A DNA stretch of 64,000 nucleotides from Vallitalea maricola (GTDB taxonomy: Bacteria; Bacillota; Clostridia; Lachnospirales; Vallitaleaceae): contig NZ_BTPU01000031.1 in the NCBI RefSeq assembly GCF_036985595.1, positions 79,178 to 143,177 of the forward strand. Direction: 5' to 3'. Below the pieces are notes generated by a model. The model had not been told where the DNA came from, did not search any database, and worked only from the letters and a program-made list of their open reading frames with translations. The position numbers were made by a program, and so were the translations under genes. Every line of letters starts with the position of its first letter. The first letter of the stretch is position 1. Shown here in pieces: positions 54,006-61,045 of this stretch.

Positions 54006-55283
54006 CTATTTAGGTTCAGTATCGAACTCCATATTACTCCAATCAATGCTTGTTTTCCAAGTGGAATTATCTTCATCAATCCAAGTATTCATATTATTAT
54101 TATAAGCTGTATGACCATTGATGTTGATATCTAAATTCTCAACATACCAGTCACCACCTATACTACCATATCTCTCTACTTTTCTAAGATAAATATTAGT
54201 TACATCCTTAGGATGGATATCAGTACCATTATAAAGATAATATTCATCATTATCATCAGCTTCAAAATCATTATAACCTTCTTTAGCTAATAACCATTCT
54301 TTTGTTTCTCCATCTTTGGTTTGTATACCAAAGTATACATCATCATCAGTACCTGCCCATTCATTATGAAGGAAACCTCTTTTTTCTGTGCCTGTATGTA
54401 CTGTAACAGTTAAAGAGCTGATAGGGTTATTGTCAATACCTATATCAAGATTCCAACGATCACTAAATCCGCTAAAGTCGCCTTGTTCTGCTTTAGTTAA
54501 TAATTCAACAGCATGGTTAAGGGCACTTGAGAAAGAATTATCCAATCTTTCCTTTCTATTGTTTTCTGAAAGAAAATCCATAGCTTCATCATATTCTTTA
54601 TAAGTGTATCCTACACCTGTTTTAAGACCTGTAAGAAGTGTATAACACCAAGTCTTTTCTTCAGTGATTGTAGGTGATGAACCATAAATGTTTTGTGCAG
54701 TTGCATTAAAAGAAGCAAAAGGAATGTCTGATACATCACTGAAACAATCAGATATGCCATCAGAATAATCAGATATATCAAAGCCACCTTTATTAACCCA
54801 CAAGTATGATTCAGCCGCTGATTCTAGATTAATATGTAATTCACGTCCAGCTGGATTATTTAAATAGATTCCAGCTTCAGGATCCACAAATATTCCATGG
54901 CATGCATAATCTCCAGTTACGTGAGTAATCCATCCTGCTACGTATGATAATCTTTTCTTATCATTAGACTCTATAGCATCTTTTAGTTGTTCCTTAGCAA
55001 AACTTCCAACTTTAAAATAATGAAAACGGTCTGACCAAGGTGAATATCCAAGAGCTTGTCTTGGTTGAATTAATGGAAGGTCTGGACCATTTGCACCCCA
55101 AGTTGCTATTAGTGGATATTCTTCCAAAGCACTTCTGATTAAACTGTTTTCAGGTAAGTTTTTTGTAGTCTCTTTCATTAGGATGTAATGTGAAGCTGGT
55201 TGATAAGCCAACACATTTTTGGGGAAAAGCATAAGCAATAATACTAATGCTAAACAATTAGTGAAAAATTTAATTATTTTCAT
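54006..55283 (-). CDS. Exported zinc-dependent phospholipase C with a PLAT-like C-terminal domain
   Basis: A 425-aa secreted protein; signal peptide ends near NVLA (residue 26). The catalytic domain (about 27-270) shows the Zn-dependent PLC/nuclease S1-P1 pattern: ASHYILMKE, WGANGPDLPL, RFHYFKVG, GWITHVTGDYACHGIF, HINLESAAESYLW, giving the expected His/Asp/Glu metal ligands. The C-terminal about 130 residues (LTVTVHTGTEKRGFLHNEWA, GTDDDVYFGIQTKDG, IYLRKVERYG, WYVENLDI) match PLAT/LH2, the membrane-binding module of clostridial alpha-toxin. The mature end does not begin with Trp as in alpha-toxin. Strong RBS GGAGGATTATT. Activity and host relevance are untested. Confidence 0.83.
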   Translation of the reverse strand: MKIIKFFTNCLALVLLLMLFPKNVLAYQPASHYILMKETTKNLPENSLIRSALEEYPLIATWGANGPDLPLIQPRQALGYSPWSDRFHYFKVGSFAKEQLKDAIESNDKKRLSYVAGWITHVTGDYACHGIFVDPEAGIYLNNPAGRELHINLESAAESYLWVNKGGFDISDYSDGISDCFSDVSDIPFASFNATAQNIYGSSPTITEEKTWCYTLLTGLKTGVGYTYKEYDEAMDFLSENNRKERLDNSFSSALNHAVELLTKAEQGDFSGFSDRWNLDIGIDNNPISSLTVTVHTGTEKRGFLHNEWAGTDDDVYFGIQTKDGETKEWLLAKEGYNDFEADDNDEYYLYNGTDIHPKDVTNIYLRKVERYGSIGGDWYVENLDININGHTAYNNNMNTWIDEDNSTWKTSIDWSNMEFDTEPK

Positions 55284-55577
55284 AATAATCCTCCTTTAAT
55301 AATTAAATGCAGAATATAGTATACAATAATTGTTGTGAAAAAAATGTTGAAATAAGGATAGTAATATATAGAAATATTCTACACAAACTTATAGAAATTT
55401 ACAAAATTCTATCAGTATAGATATTAAAACATATAATTCTAAGAAATATTCACGATTCAAAAAAATATTATTTTGTAGAATTTATATATTTAAATCAATA
55501 TAAGACATACTGATGTCATATTATCTTTGTTATACTCGAGATGTTCTAATAAAAAATATTAATATGAGGTGAAGGAA
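55284..55577. other. 294-bp intergenic region between divergent genes
   Basis: No gene seen. It carries AT-rich repeated words such as AGAAATATTC (about 55370 and 55441), AAATTCTA/TAGAATTT (about 55401 and 55486) that could be promoter or operator half-sites, but none forms a clear palindrome pair and no consensus promoter stands out. Confidence 0.4.
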
Positions 55578-56036
55578 ATGAAATATGAATTAGTTAATTT
55601 AGAAAAGAAAATTGTTGTTGGAAAGTCAATAAAAACCACAAATGAGAATGGAAAGTCTATGAAAGATATTGGAGCCATGTGGCAACAATTTATTGGTGAA
55701 GGAATTTATGAGTCTATTAAGAATAAAGTTGATGGTAAAGGTATAGGTTTATATACAGAATATGAAGGAGATTGTACAGCACCTTATACATTCATGTGTT
55801 GTTGTGAAGTGAAAACAACTGAAGATATTGGTAATCTAGAAGTTAAAACAATTAGTGAAGGAAAGTACGCTAAATTTACTGTTACAGGAGATATGGTTCA
55901 AGCTGTAGGTGAAGCATGGTGTGAAATATGGGGCATGGATTTAGATAGAAAATATGATTCTGATTTTGAATTATATCATAATGATTCAGAAGATATGAGT
56001 AATCAGACTATAGATATATTTATATCATTGAATTAA
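55578..56036 (+). CDS. GyrI-like/AraC effector-binding domain protein
   Basis: A 152-aa single-domain protein of the GyrI-like fold: KYELVNLEKKIVVGKSIKTT, ends of strands GIGLYTEYEGD, FMCCCEV, LEVKTISEGKYAKFTVTGDM, EIWGMDLDRKYDSDFELYH, DIFISLN. The DFExY pattern near the C-terminus is usual for AraC_E_bind/GyrI-like domains, which bind small molecules or, in E. coli, gyrase. The N-terminal HTH is absent. Start ATG 55578 after GAGGTGA. Cysteine cluster CCC (about 73-75) is unusual. Confidence 0.75.
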   Translation: MKYELVNLEKKIVVGKSIKTTNENGKSMKDIGAMWQQFIGEGIYESIKNKVDGKGIGLYTEYEGDCTAPYTFMCCCEVKTTEDIGNLEVKTISEGKYAKFTVTGDMVQAVGEAWCEIWGMDLDRKYDSDFELYHNDSEDMSNQTIDIFISLN

Positions 56037-56122
56037 TAATTATTATGAATAAATACTTTATCAATAATTAAAACTATAATCATTACTAATAATTCGTAGA
56101 TAATAAAAAGGATGTGATTGTA

Positions 56123-56329
56123 GTGAAAGATATCAATAATACAACTAAGAAGGAAAAAGATAGGAAACATATATATAGTGATGATTCATATATGGGAGGA
56201 CTAACTTCTGCTCAGGTAGGTTCAATGGCTGGAGCAGGTAAACTTGGTGGAGAAATGGTAAAAAGGATGATTGCTAGTGTTGAAAAAGAGATGGTAGATA
56301 ATTCACCTGAACAAGGAAAGTTAAAATAA
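56123..56329 (+). CDS. SASP-like small protein, first copy
   Basis: A 68-aa protein (start GTG 56123, AAAGGATG upstream). The C-terminal half, YMGGLTSAQVG then GKLGGEMVKRMIASVEK, resembles the LTSRxxG..GG.MVKRMI end of alpha/beta-type small acid-soluble spore proteins. The first helix and its protease-cleavage region are missing; the N-terminus is a Lys/Asp-rich tail. It lies upstream of the TPP-regulated gene. A paralogue is at 57348. If it is a SASP it would coat DNA or have another role in the spore. Confidence 0.55.
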   Translation: MKDINNTTKKEKDRKHIYSDDSYMGGLTSAQVGSMAGAGKLGGEMVKRMIASVEKEMVDNSPEQGKLK

Positions 56330-56337
56330 ATATCACC

Positions 56338-56366
56338 TTGACAAAATTGCAAAACTAGAGTACATT
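56338..56366 (+). promoter_or_regulatory. Promoter of the TPP-riboswitch transcript
   Basis: TTGACA (56338-56343) and TACATT (56361-56366) are separated by 17 bp. It begins 8 bp after the stop codon of the SASP-like gene. A transcript start near 56373 would give a leader beginning just before the aptamer. Confidence 0.6.
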
Positions 56367-56384
56367 ATGTGTGATATAAATATT

Positions 56385-56495
56385 AGCTAGGGGAGCCAGT
56401 TGGCTGAGAAAGTACAAATTTTAATTACTGACCCTTATAACCTGATACGGATAATGCCGTCGAAGGGAAGCAGCAAATTTCTTTAATAATTTGCT
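56385..56495 (+). ncRNA. TPP riboswitch (THI-box) upstream of thiT
   Basis: TAGGGGAGCC (about 56389), GGCTGAGAAAG (56402-56412), CTGACCCTTATAACCTGATA (56429-56448), CGGATAATGCCGTCG (56448-56462) and AGGGAAGC (56464-56471) are the conserved THI-box blocks in order. AGCAAATT/AATTTGCT (56472-56479, 56488-56495) forms a stem right after the aptamer. A further TCCT...AGGA pairing (about 56511-56525) could hide the ribosome binding site GAGGAGG at 56521. TPP binding should reduce expression of the downstream transporter. Confidence 0.95.
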
Positions 56496-56535
56496 TTCAG
56501 TCAATGATCTTCCTAACTATGAGGAGGATTTTATT

Positions 56536-57207
56536 ATGTTTCAAGAATTTCAAAATGCAATCTCAAGTGGAGAACTGCAAAATATTATTACTTCAACTTT
56601 AGGACAAATTATAATTGTAGTAGTTGCATTACTATTATTGACTATCGTTGTAGCAGTGGGTAGTAAATCAAAAACCATGAAAACAAAAGAATTAGTCTAT
56701 TCAGCTATTGCAATAGCTATTGCAATCGTATTGTCACAGATAAAAATATTTAGACTTCCACAAGGTGGTTCAATAACACCATTCAGTATGTTGTTCATAG
56801 TACTGATTGGATATTGGTTTGGTACAACTCAAGGTGTAATCTGTGGTATTACATATGGATTATTACAGTTAATAATTGACCCATGGGTAGTTCATCCTGC
56901 TCAATTATTATTGGATTATCCAATAGCTTTTGGAGCGCTTGGCTTATCAGGATTATTTAGAAAATCACAAAACGGTTTGATGAAAGGTTTGTTTATAGGA
57001 GCATTCGGCAGGTTTATTTGTCACTTCTTGACAGGAGTAATATTCTTTGCAAGTTATGCAGCAGAAGTTAATATGGATCCAACATTATATTCAATGGCAT
57101 ACAACATTTCTTATATAGCTGTTGAAGTATTTTTAACAGTAATACTACTATTCTTACCACCAGTCGACGACGCAATAAAACAATTAAAAAGATCTGCAAT
57201 TTCATAG
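56536..57207 (+). CDS. thiT: Thiamine ECF transporter S component ThiT
   Basis: A 223-aa protein with an N-terminal extra helix (about 25-45) and the ThiT core of six helices: KELVYSAIAIAIAIVLSQIK, PQGGSITPFSMLFIVLIGYWFG, GVICGITYGLLQLIIDPWVVHPAQLLLDYPIAFGALG. GGSITPFSM and DPWVVHPAQ carry residues of the thiamine pocket of Lactococcus ThiT. It needs EcfAAT from elsewhere. Start ATG 56536 after GAGGAGG; the longer frame (56491) would begin inside the riboswitch region. Controlled by the TPP riboswitch. Confidence 0.93.
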   Translation: MFQEFQNAISSGELQNIITSTLGQIIIVVVALLLLTIVVAVGSKSKTMKTKELVYSAIAIAIAIVLSQIKIFRLPQGGSITPFSMLFIVLIGYWFGTTQGVICGITYGLLQLIIDPWVVHPAQLLLDYPIAFGALGLSGLFRKSQNGLMKGLFIGAFGRFICHFLTGVIFFASYAAEVNMDPTLYSMAYNISYIAVEVFLTVILLFLPPVDDAIKQLKRSAIS

Positions 57208-57248
57208 TACAAGTTTAGGATAATAATATCATAATAACATACACTAAG

Positions 57249-57276
57249 TAGAGATAGGAAACTATCTCTATTTTTT
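57249..57276 (+). terminator. Rho-independent terminator after thiT
   Basis: TAGAGATAG (57249-57257) and CTATCTCTA (57262-57270) form a perfect stem with a GAAA tetraloop, followed by six T. Confidence 0.95.
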
Positions 57277-57347
57277 ATCTTATAGGAAAGTTTTAAATAA
57301 AATATGAAATAGAGGTATATTACAACATTAAAAGAAAGGAATTAATT

Positions 57348-57635
57348 ATGAAACAGATAAATTCTAAGGATAATGAAAACAAAATTAATGAATTAGGTAG
57401 TGTAAGCGAAAATTTTGGCAGTACTAATTTTAATGACCTTGATGGGGTACCTGAAGGAATTATTGAAAAGAAACCAGAACATCAAAATGTCAGCAAAGAT
57501 CATCCTTATATGGGGAACTTAACCTCTCATGAGATTGGTATGATGGCTAAATCGGGAGCGCTAGACAATGAAATGTTCAAGAGAATGACTTCTAATATCC
57601 AACAGGACACAGAAGATGGGCCAACATTGCCTTAA
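57348..57635 (+). CDS. SASP-like small protein, second copy
   Basis: A 95-aa protein (RBS GAAAGGAATT). The C-terminal segment, PYMGNLTSHEIGMMAKSGAL then DNEMFKRMTSNI, aligns with the protein at 56123 (SYMGGLTSAQVGSMAGAGKL then GGEMVKRMIASV). Both carry the same spacing, which is longer than in normal alpha/beta SASPs. In this copy the GG of the second helix is DN and the N-terminal tail is longer and Asn/Glu-rich. It is likely diverging from DNA-binding SASP function. A hairpin follows the stop. Confidence 0.5.
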   Translation: MKQINSKDNENKINELGSVSENFGSTNFNDLDGVPEGIIEKKPEHQNVSKDHPYMGNLTSHEIGMMAKSGALDNEMFKRMTSNIQQDTEDGPTLP

Positions 57636-57640
57636 TAAGA

Positions 57641-57664
57641 GGGGTTGTTATGAAACAGCCCCTA
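57641..57664 (+). terminator. Hairpin after the second SASP-like gene
   Basis: AGGGGTTGTT (57641-57650) and AACAGCCCCT (57655-57664) form a 10-bp stem with one G-T pair and an ATGA loop. Only a weak T-rich stretch follows. A GACAGCCCC-family member. Confidence 0.65.
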
Positions 57665-57791
57665 TAATTTATTTACTGATATGTTAACAATGTATGAATT
57701 TATTAATTTAAATATAGTAATATAATGATATTAATGATAATATATATCAAAAGAAGTATAATAAGCAGTTTTGAAATTTGGAGGAAGGCAT

Positions 57792-58484
57792 ATGGGAAAT
57801 GAATTAACTTTTTGGGTAGCGATATTTAATGGATTTCTATCTTTTTTTACTCCTTGTGTATTACCATTATTACCATTGTATTTTAGTTACCTTGCTGGAA
57901 CAACAATTACAGACCTAGAGAAAAATAAGAATATCAGAAGAATAATGATAATAAATTCTATAGCATTCGTATTAGGTCTTTCCATACTTAATATAACTCT
58001 TGGATTTGGAGCCAAAGTTATTAATAATACTCTTATAACATATCAAGAGTATATCAGAAAAGCAGGAGGATTATTAATCATCATATTTGGACTTTATTTC
58101 ATAGGAGTATTCAAAATAAAGCTGTTCAACAAAGAGAAGAAATATCAGTATAAGAATTATAGTCCTAATTTTATTAAGTCACTATTACTTGGAATCACAT
58201 TCAGTTTTGGCTGGACACCATGTAATGGACCCATAATAGGAACGATCCTCTTTTTAGCCAGTTTTGAAAAAAATTATCTAAAGGCAGGAGGAATGATGCT
58301 AGTATATTCCATTGGATTTGCCATTCCATTTTTGATATCAGCTCTACTATTAGGTAAATTCATCAATAACTACAAAAAGATATATAAGTATTTTGATAAG
58401 ATAAAATTGGTTGCTGGAGTACTAATGATTATAATGGGAATAATGTTATACACTAATACCTTATCACTATTAGTTGTAAAATAA
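57792..58484 (+). CDS. ccdA: Cytochrome c biogenesis/thiol-disulfide protein CcdA
   Basis: A 230-aa, six-helix membrane protein. Two reductant cysteines are in the canonical places: FFTPCVLPLLPLYFSYLAG (Cys22) and SFGWTPCNGPIIG. CcdA moves electrons from cytoplasmic thioredoxin to extracytoplasmic thioredoxin-like proteins. Start ATG 57792 after GGAGG. The next gene (58564) is a TlpA-like lipoprotein and its probable partner. There is no terminator between them. Function in spore or cell-wall redox or in cytochrome c maturation cannot be told. Confidence 0.92.
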   Translation: MGNELTFWVAIFNGFLSFFTPCVLPLLPLYFSYLAGTTITDLEKNKNIRRIMIINSIAFVLGLSILNITLGFGAKVINNTLITYQEYIRKAGGLLIIIFGLYFIGVFKIKLFNKEKKYQYKNYSPNFIKSLLLGITFSFGWTPCNGPIIGTILFLASFEKNYLKAGGMMLVYSIGFAIPFLISALLLGKFINNYKKIYKYFDKIKLVAGVLMIIMGIMLYTNTLSLLVVK

Positions 58485-58563
58485 AATGTATAACTGATGT
58501 AATAAAGTAAAGAATTATAATGAAATAAAAAGTAGAAAATTATAATAAAATGAGGTGATTAAA

Positions 58564-59325
58564 ATGAAATTCAATAAAAAGATTAATACTATACTTATCT
58601 TAGTGACAATACTTATGCTAATAACTGGTTGTAAGGCAGAAAAAGATAATATTGATGACAATAATACTAATAATATAGAATCAGAACTGGATAAAGAACA
58701 TGGCTCAGATAATAATGTAGTAGACGATAATGATAAAGATGGAGAAATGCCAGTTGGAGATAAAGAAACAGGTGAAGATAATAACATAGATGAAGATGCT
58801 GATTCAAAGGATGAACAAGATACTCAGGAAGATGATAAAGACATGGTTGAGGAGCAGGTACCAGAGGGTGATAAAGAAACTGGAGATGATAATGAAGATA
58901 AGGAAACAATTGCAGCACCTGACTTTACATTAAGTGATGGAAAAGGTAACAACTATACACTATCAGACTATAAAGGCAAATTAGTGTTTGTCAACTTCTT
59001 TACTACTTGGTGTGGCTACTGTAAAGATGAAATGCCTGATTTTCAAAAGATACATGAAAAATACAAAGATGATGATGTAGCTATAATAGCAGTTGATGTG
59101 CAACATGATGCAAGTGAAAAGCCAATTGATGAAGTAATTGAGTGGGCTGATGATTTAGGTATAACATTTCCTGTAGTATTTGATGAAGACGGGACTGCTA
59201 CCGATAATTATTTTATCAATGGATATCCAACTACCTATGTCATTAGTAAAGAAGGAGATGTAATTGGGTACGTAAACGCTGTGGATGAGCAAGATATGGA
59301 AAAATTGATAAGTATGTATAGATAA
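58564..59325 (+). CDS. TlpA-like thioredoxin lipoprotein with acidic linker
   Basis: A 253-aa lipoprotein: lipobox LITGC (Cys23), then an Asp/Glu/Asn-rich low-complexity linker (about 28-118), then a TlpA/ResA-type thioredoxin domain with TTWCGYCKDEMP (CxxC) and the cis-Pro NGYPTTYVI. The linker contains two near-repeats, PVGDKETGEDN and PEGDKETGDDN. It would be reduced by CcdA and in turn reduce a surface substrate. ATG after GAGGTGA; an in-frame GTG upstream is less likely. It precedes the mcsA unit. Confidence 0.9.
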   Translation: MKFNKKINTILILVTILMLITGCKAEKDNIDDNNTNNIESELDKEHGSDNNVVDDNDKDGEMPVGDKETGEDNNIDEDADSKDEQDTQEDDKDMVEEQVPEGDKETGDDNEDKETIAAPDFTLSDGKGNNYTLSDYKGKLVFVNFFTTWCGYCKDEMPDFQKIHEKYKDDDVAIIAVDVQHDASEKPIDEVIEWADDLGITFPVVFDEDGTATDNYFINGYPTTYVISKEGDVIGYVNAVDEQDMEKLISMYR

Positions 59326-59471
59326 ATATAAATAGAAATTGATATAAAAAATATGTCCTATTTTTCAATCATTATGATATAATATTATATGTATTTGGTA
59401 CTGGTAAATTATGTATTTTATCAGTGGATATGCTTATAATCGAATTTTATTTTGATAAAGAGGGAATTAAA

Positions 59472-59984
59472 ATGTTATGTGAAAGATGTCATAAAGAGCC
59501 TGCAACTGTATACTTGAATAAAATAATCAACGGAAAAAAACAAGAAATACATTTGTGCAGTAAATGTGCAATGGAGGTAAAAGAACTATATCCTCAGAAT
59601 GATATATCTTTTGAGAGCTTTCTTAGTAGTCTTTTGGATATCAATAAAAACATTAATGTCAAAAGCTATAACAAAGAAGATGTCATCAGATGTGAAAAAT
59701 GTGGTATGACATATAACGAATTCAAGAAAAAAGGCAAATTTGGATGTAGTCATTGCTATAAATCCTTTTCCAGTTTGCTTAGCCCTGTTATAAAAAGAGT
59801 TCATGGAAGTAATATACATGTAGGTAAAATACCCAAAAGAACAGGTGGAAAAATAAAATTAAGGAAACAAATACAATCTTTGGAAAATAAGTTGAGGGAA
59901 GCTGTTGTAAAAGAAGAATATGAAGATGCCGCTAAGTTTCGAGATGCCATAAGAGCATTGAAGAAGGAGGGTGGCATATGTTGA
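59472..59984 (+). CDS. mcsA: Protein-arginine kinase activator McsA
   Basis: A 170-aa protein with four CxxC zinc motifs (CERC, CSKC, CEKC, CSHC) in the first 100 residues and a C-terminal UVR motif (EEYEDAAKFRDAIRALKKE). McsA activates McsB and, with it, controls heat-shock regulator CtsR and ClpC in Bacillus. The start is ATG 59472, preceded by GAGGGA; the frame from 59424 has a poor leader. Overlaps mcsB by 7 bp. Confidence 0.95.
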   Translation: MLCERCHKEPATVYLNKIINGKKQEIHLCSKCAMEVKELYPQNDISFESFLSSLLDINKNINVKSYNKEDVIRCEKCGMTYNEFKKKGKFGCSHCYKSFSSLLSPVIKRVHGSNIHVGKIPKRTGGKIKLRKQIQSLENKLREAVVKEEYEDAAKFRDAIRALKKEGGIC

Positions 59985-61015
59985 AATGGTTTGAAAAAAG
60001 CTCTGGAAGTGATGATGTAGTAATATCCAGCAGAGTAAGGTTAGCCAGGAATATTGAAGAGTATAATTTTCCTAGTAGATTATCAAAAGAAGACGCAGGA
60101 AGAATTATTGATGATGTAAAAGAAGCCGTATTAAATGCTCATGAAGATAATAGCTATTTCCATTCTGTAGATATGAACAACTTATCTTCTCTAGAAAAGG
60201 TAGCTATGGTTGAACGTCATGTGGTAAGTCCTAATTTTGTACAGACATTGGTACCTACTGGGCTTATATTATCAGAAGATGAAAGTATAAGCATCATGAT
60301 CAATGAAGAAGACCATCTTCGTATTCAATCTATAACCAATGGTCTTAACTTAGACGAAGCATTACAGAATGCATATAGAATCGATGACTTATTAGAAGAA
60401 AAGATAAATTATGCATACGATGAAAATATAGGCTATCTGACATCTTGTCCTACTAATGTTGGAACGGGACTAAGAGCATCATATATGATACATGTACCAG
60501 CCCTTGAAACCACTGGTAAGCTGCAGTTCATTTTAGATGCCATAGGGAAATTTGGTATAACTGTAAGAGGCATATATGGTGAGGGTTCCAAAGCAAGAGG
60601 AAGTGTATTTCAGATATCTAACCAGATTACATTAGGTCACTCTGAACAAGAAATCATTGATAACCTAACTAGTTTGACAAAACAGATTGTAGAACAAGAA
60701 CGAGCCCTTAGAAATAAATTATTAAGTGAAAAAAGATTGCAATTTGAAGATGCTGTATATCGTTCATATGGTATTCTAGCACATGCAAGAATAATTACAT
60801 CCAAGGAAGCTATGACCTTATTATCGGATATAAAACTTGGATATGAACTGGGAATATTGAAGTCTGATATTAAAAATCCTATAAATATTTATGGACTCAT
60901 GACTTGTATCCAACCAGCCAATCTTCAAAAAAAGATAAATAAAGAATTAAAAATAGATGAGAGAGACATTGAAAGAGCAACTTATATAAGAAATAATTTG
61001 CCAAAGATAATATAA
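59978..61015 (+). CDS. mcsB: Protein-arginine kinase McsB
   Basis: A 345-aa guanidino-kinase-family enzyme: VVISSRVRLARNIEEYNFPS, NEEDHLRIQSITNGLNL, YLTSCPTNVGTGLRASYMIH with the conserved Cys, RGIYGEGSKARGSVFQISNQ. It phosphorylates arginine to mark proteins for ClpCP. Starts within the mcsA stop region; the upstream sequence (GAAGGAGGGTGG) is a perfect RBS inside mcsA. No ctsR is adjacent. Confidence 0.96.
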   Translation: MLKWFEKSSGSDDVVISSRVRLARNIEEYNFPSRLSKEDAGRIIDDVKEAVLNAHEDNSYFHSVDMNNLSSLEKVAMVERHVVSPNFVQTLVPTGLILSEDESISIMINEEDHLRIQSITNGLNLDEALQNAYRIDDLLEEKINYAYDENIGYLTSCPTNVGTGLRASYMIHVPALETTGKLQFILDAIGKFGITVRGIYGEGSKARGSVFQISNQITLGHSEQEIIDNLTSLTKQIVEQERALRNKLLSEKRLQFEDAVYRSYGILAHARIITSKEAMTLLSDIKLGYELGILKSDIKNPINIYGLMTCIQPANLQKKINKELKIDERDIERATYIRNNLPKII

Positions 61016-61045
61016 ATTATTATAAGAAAGGATTTGAGTTAACTT

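Noticed and set aside
56041..56122. Sigma-G type promoter before the first SASP-like gene
   Set aside because: A GAATA element is present near 56047, but no CATNNTA lies at the right distance, so a forespore promoter could not be supported by eye.
59326..59471. CtsR operator before mcsA
   Set aside because: I looked for tandem GGTCAAA heptads; only a loose GGTACTGGTAAA was found, which does not fit.
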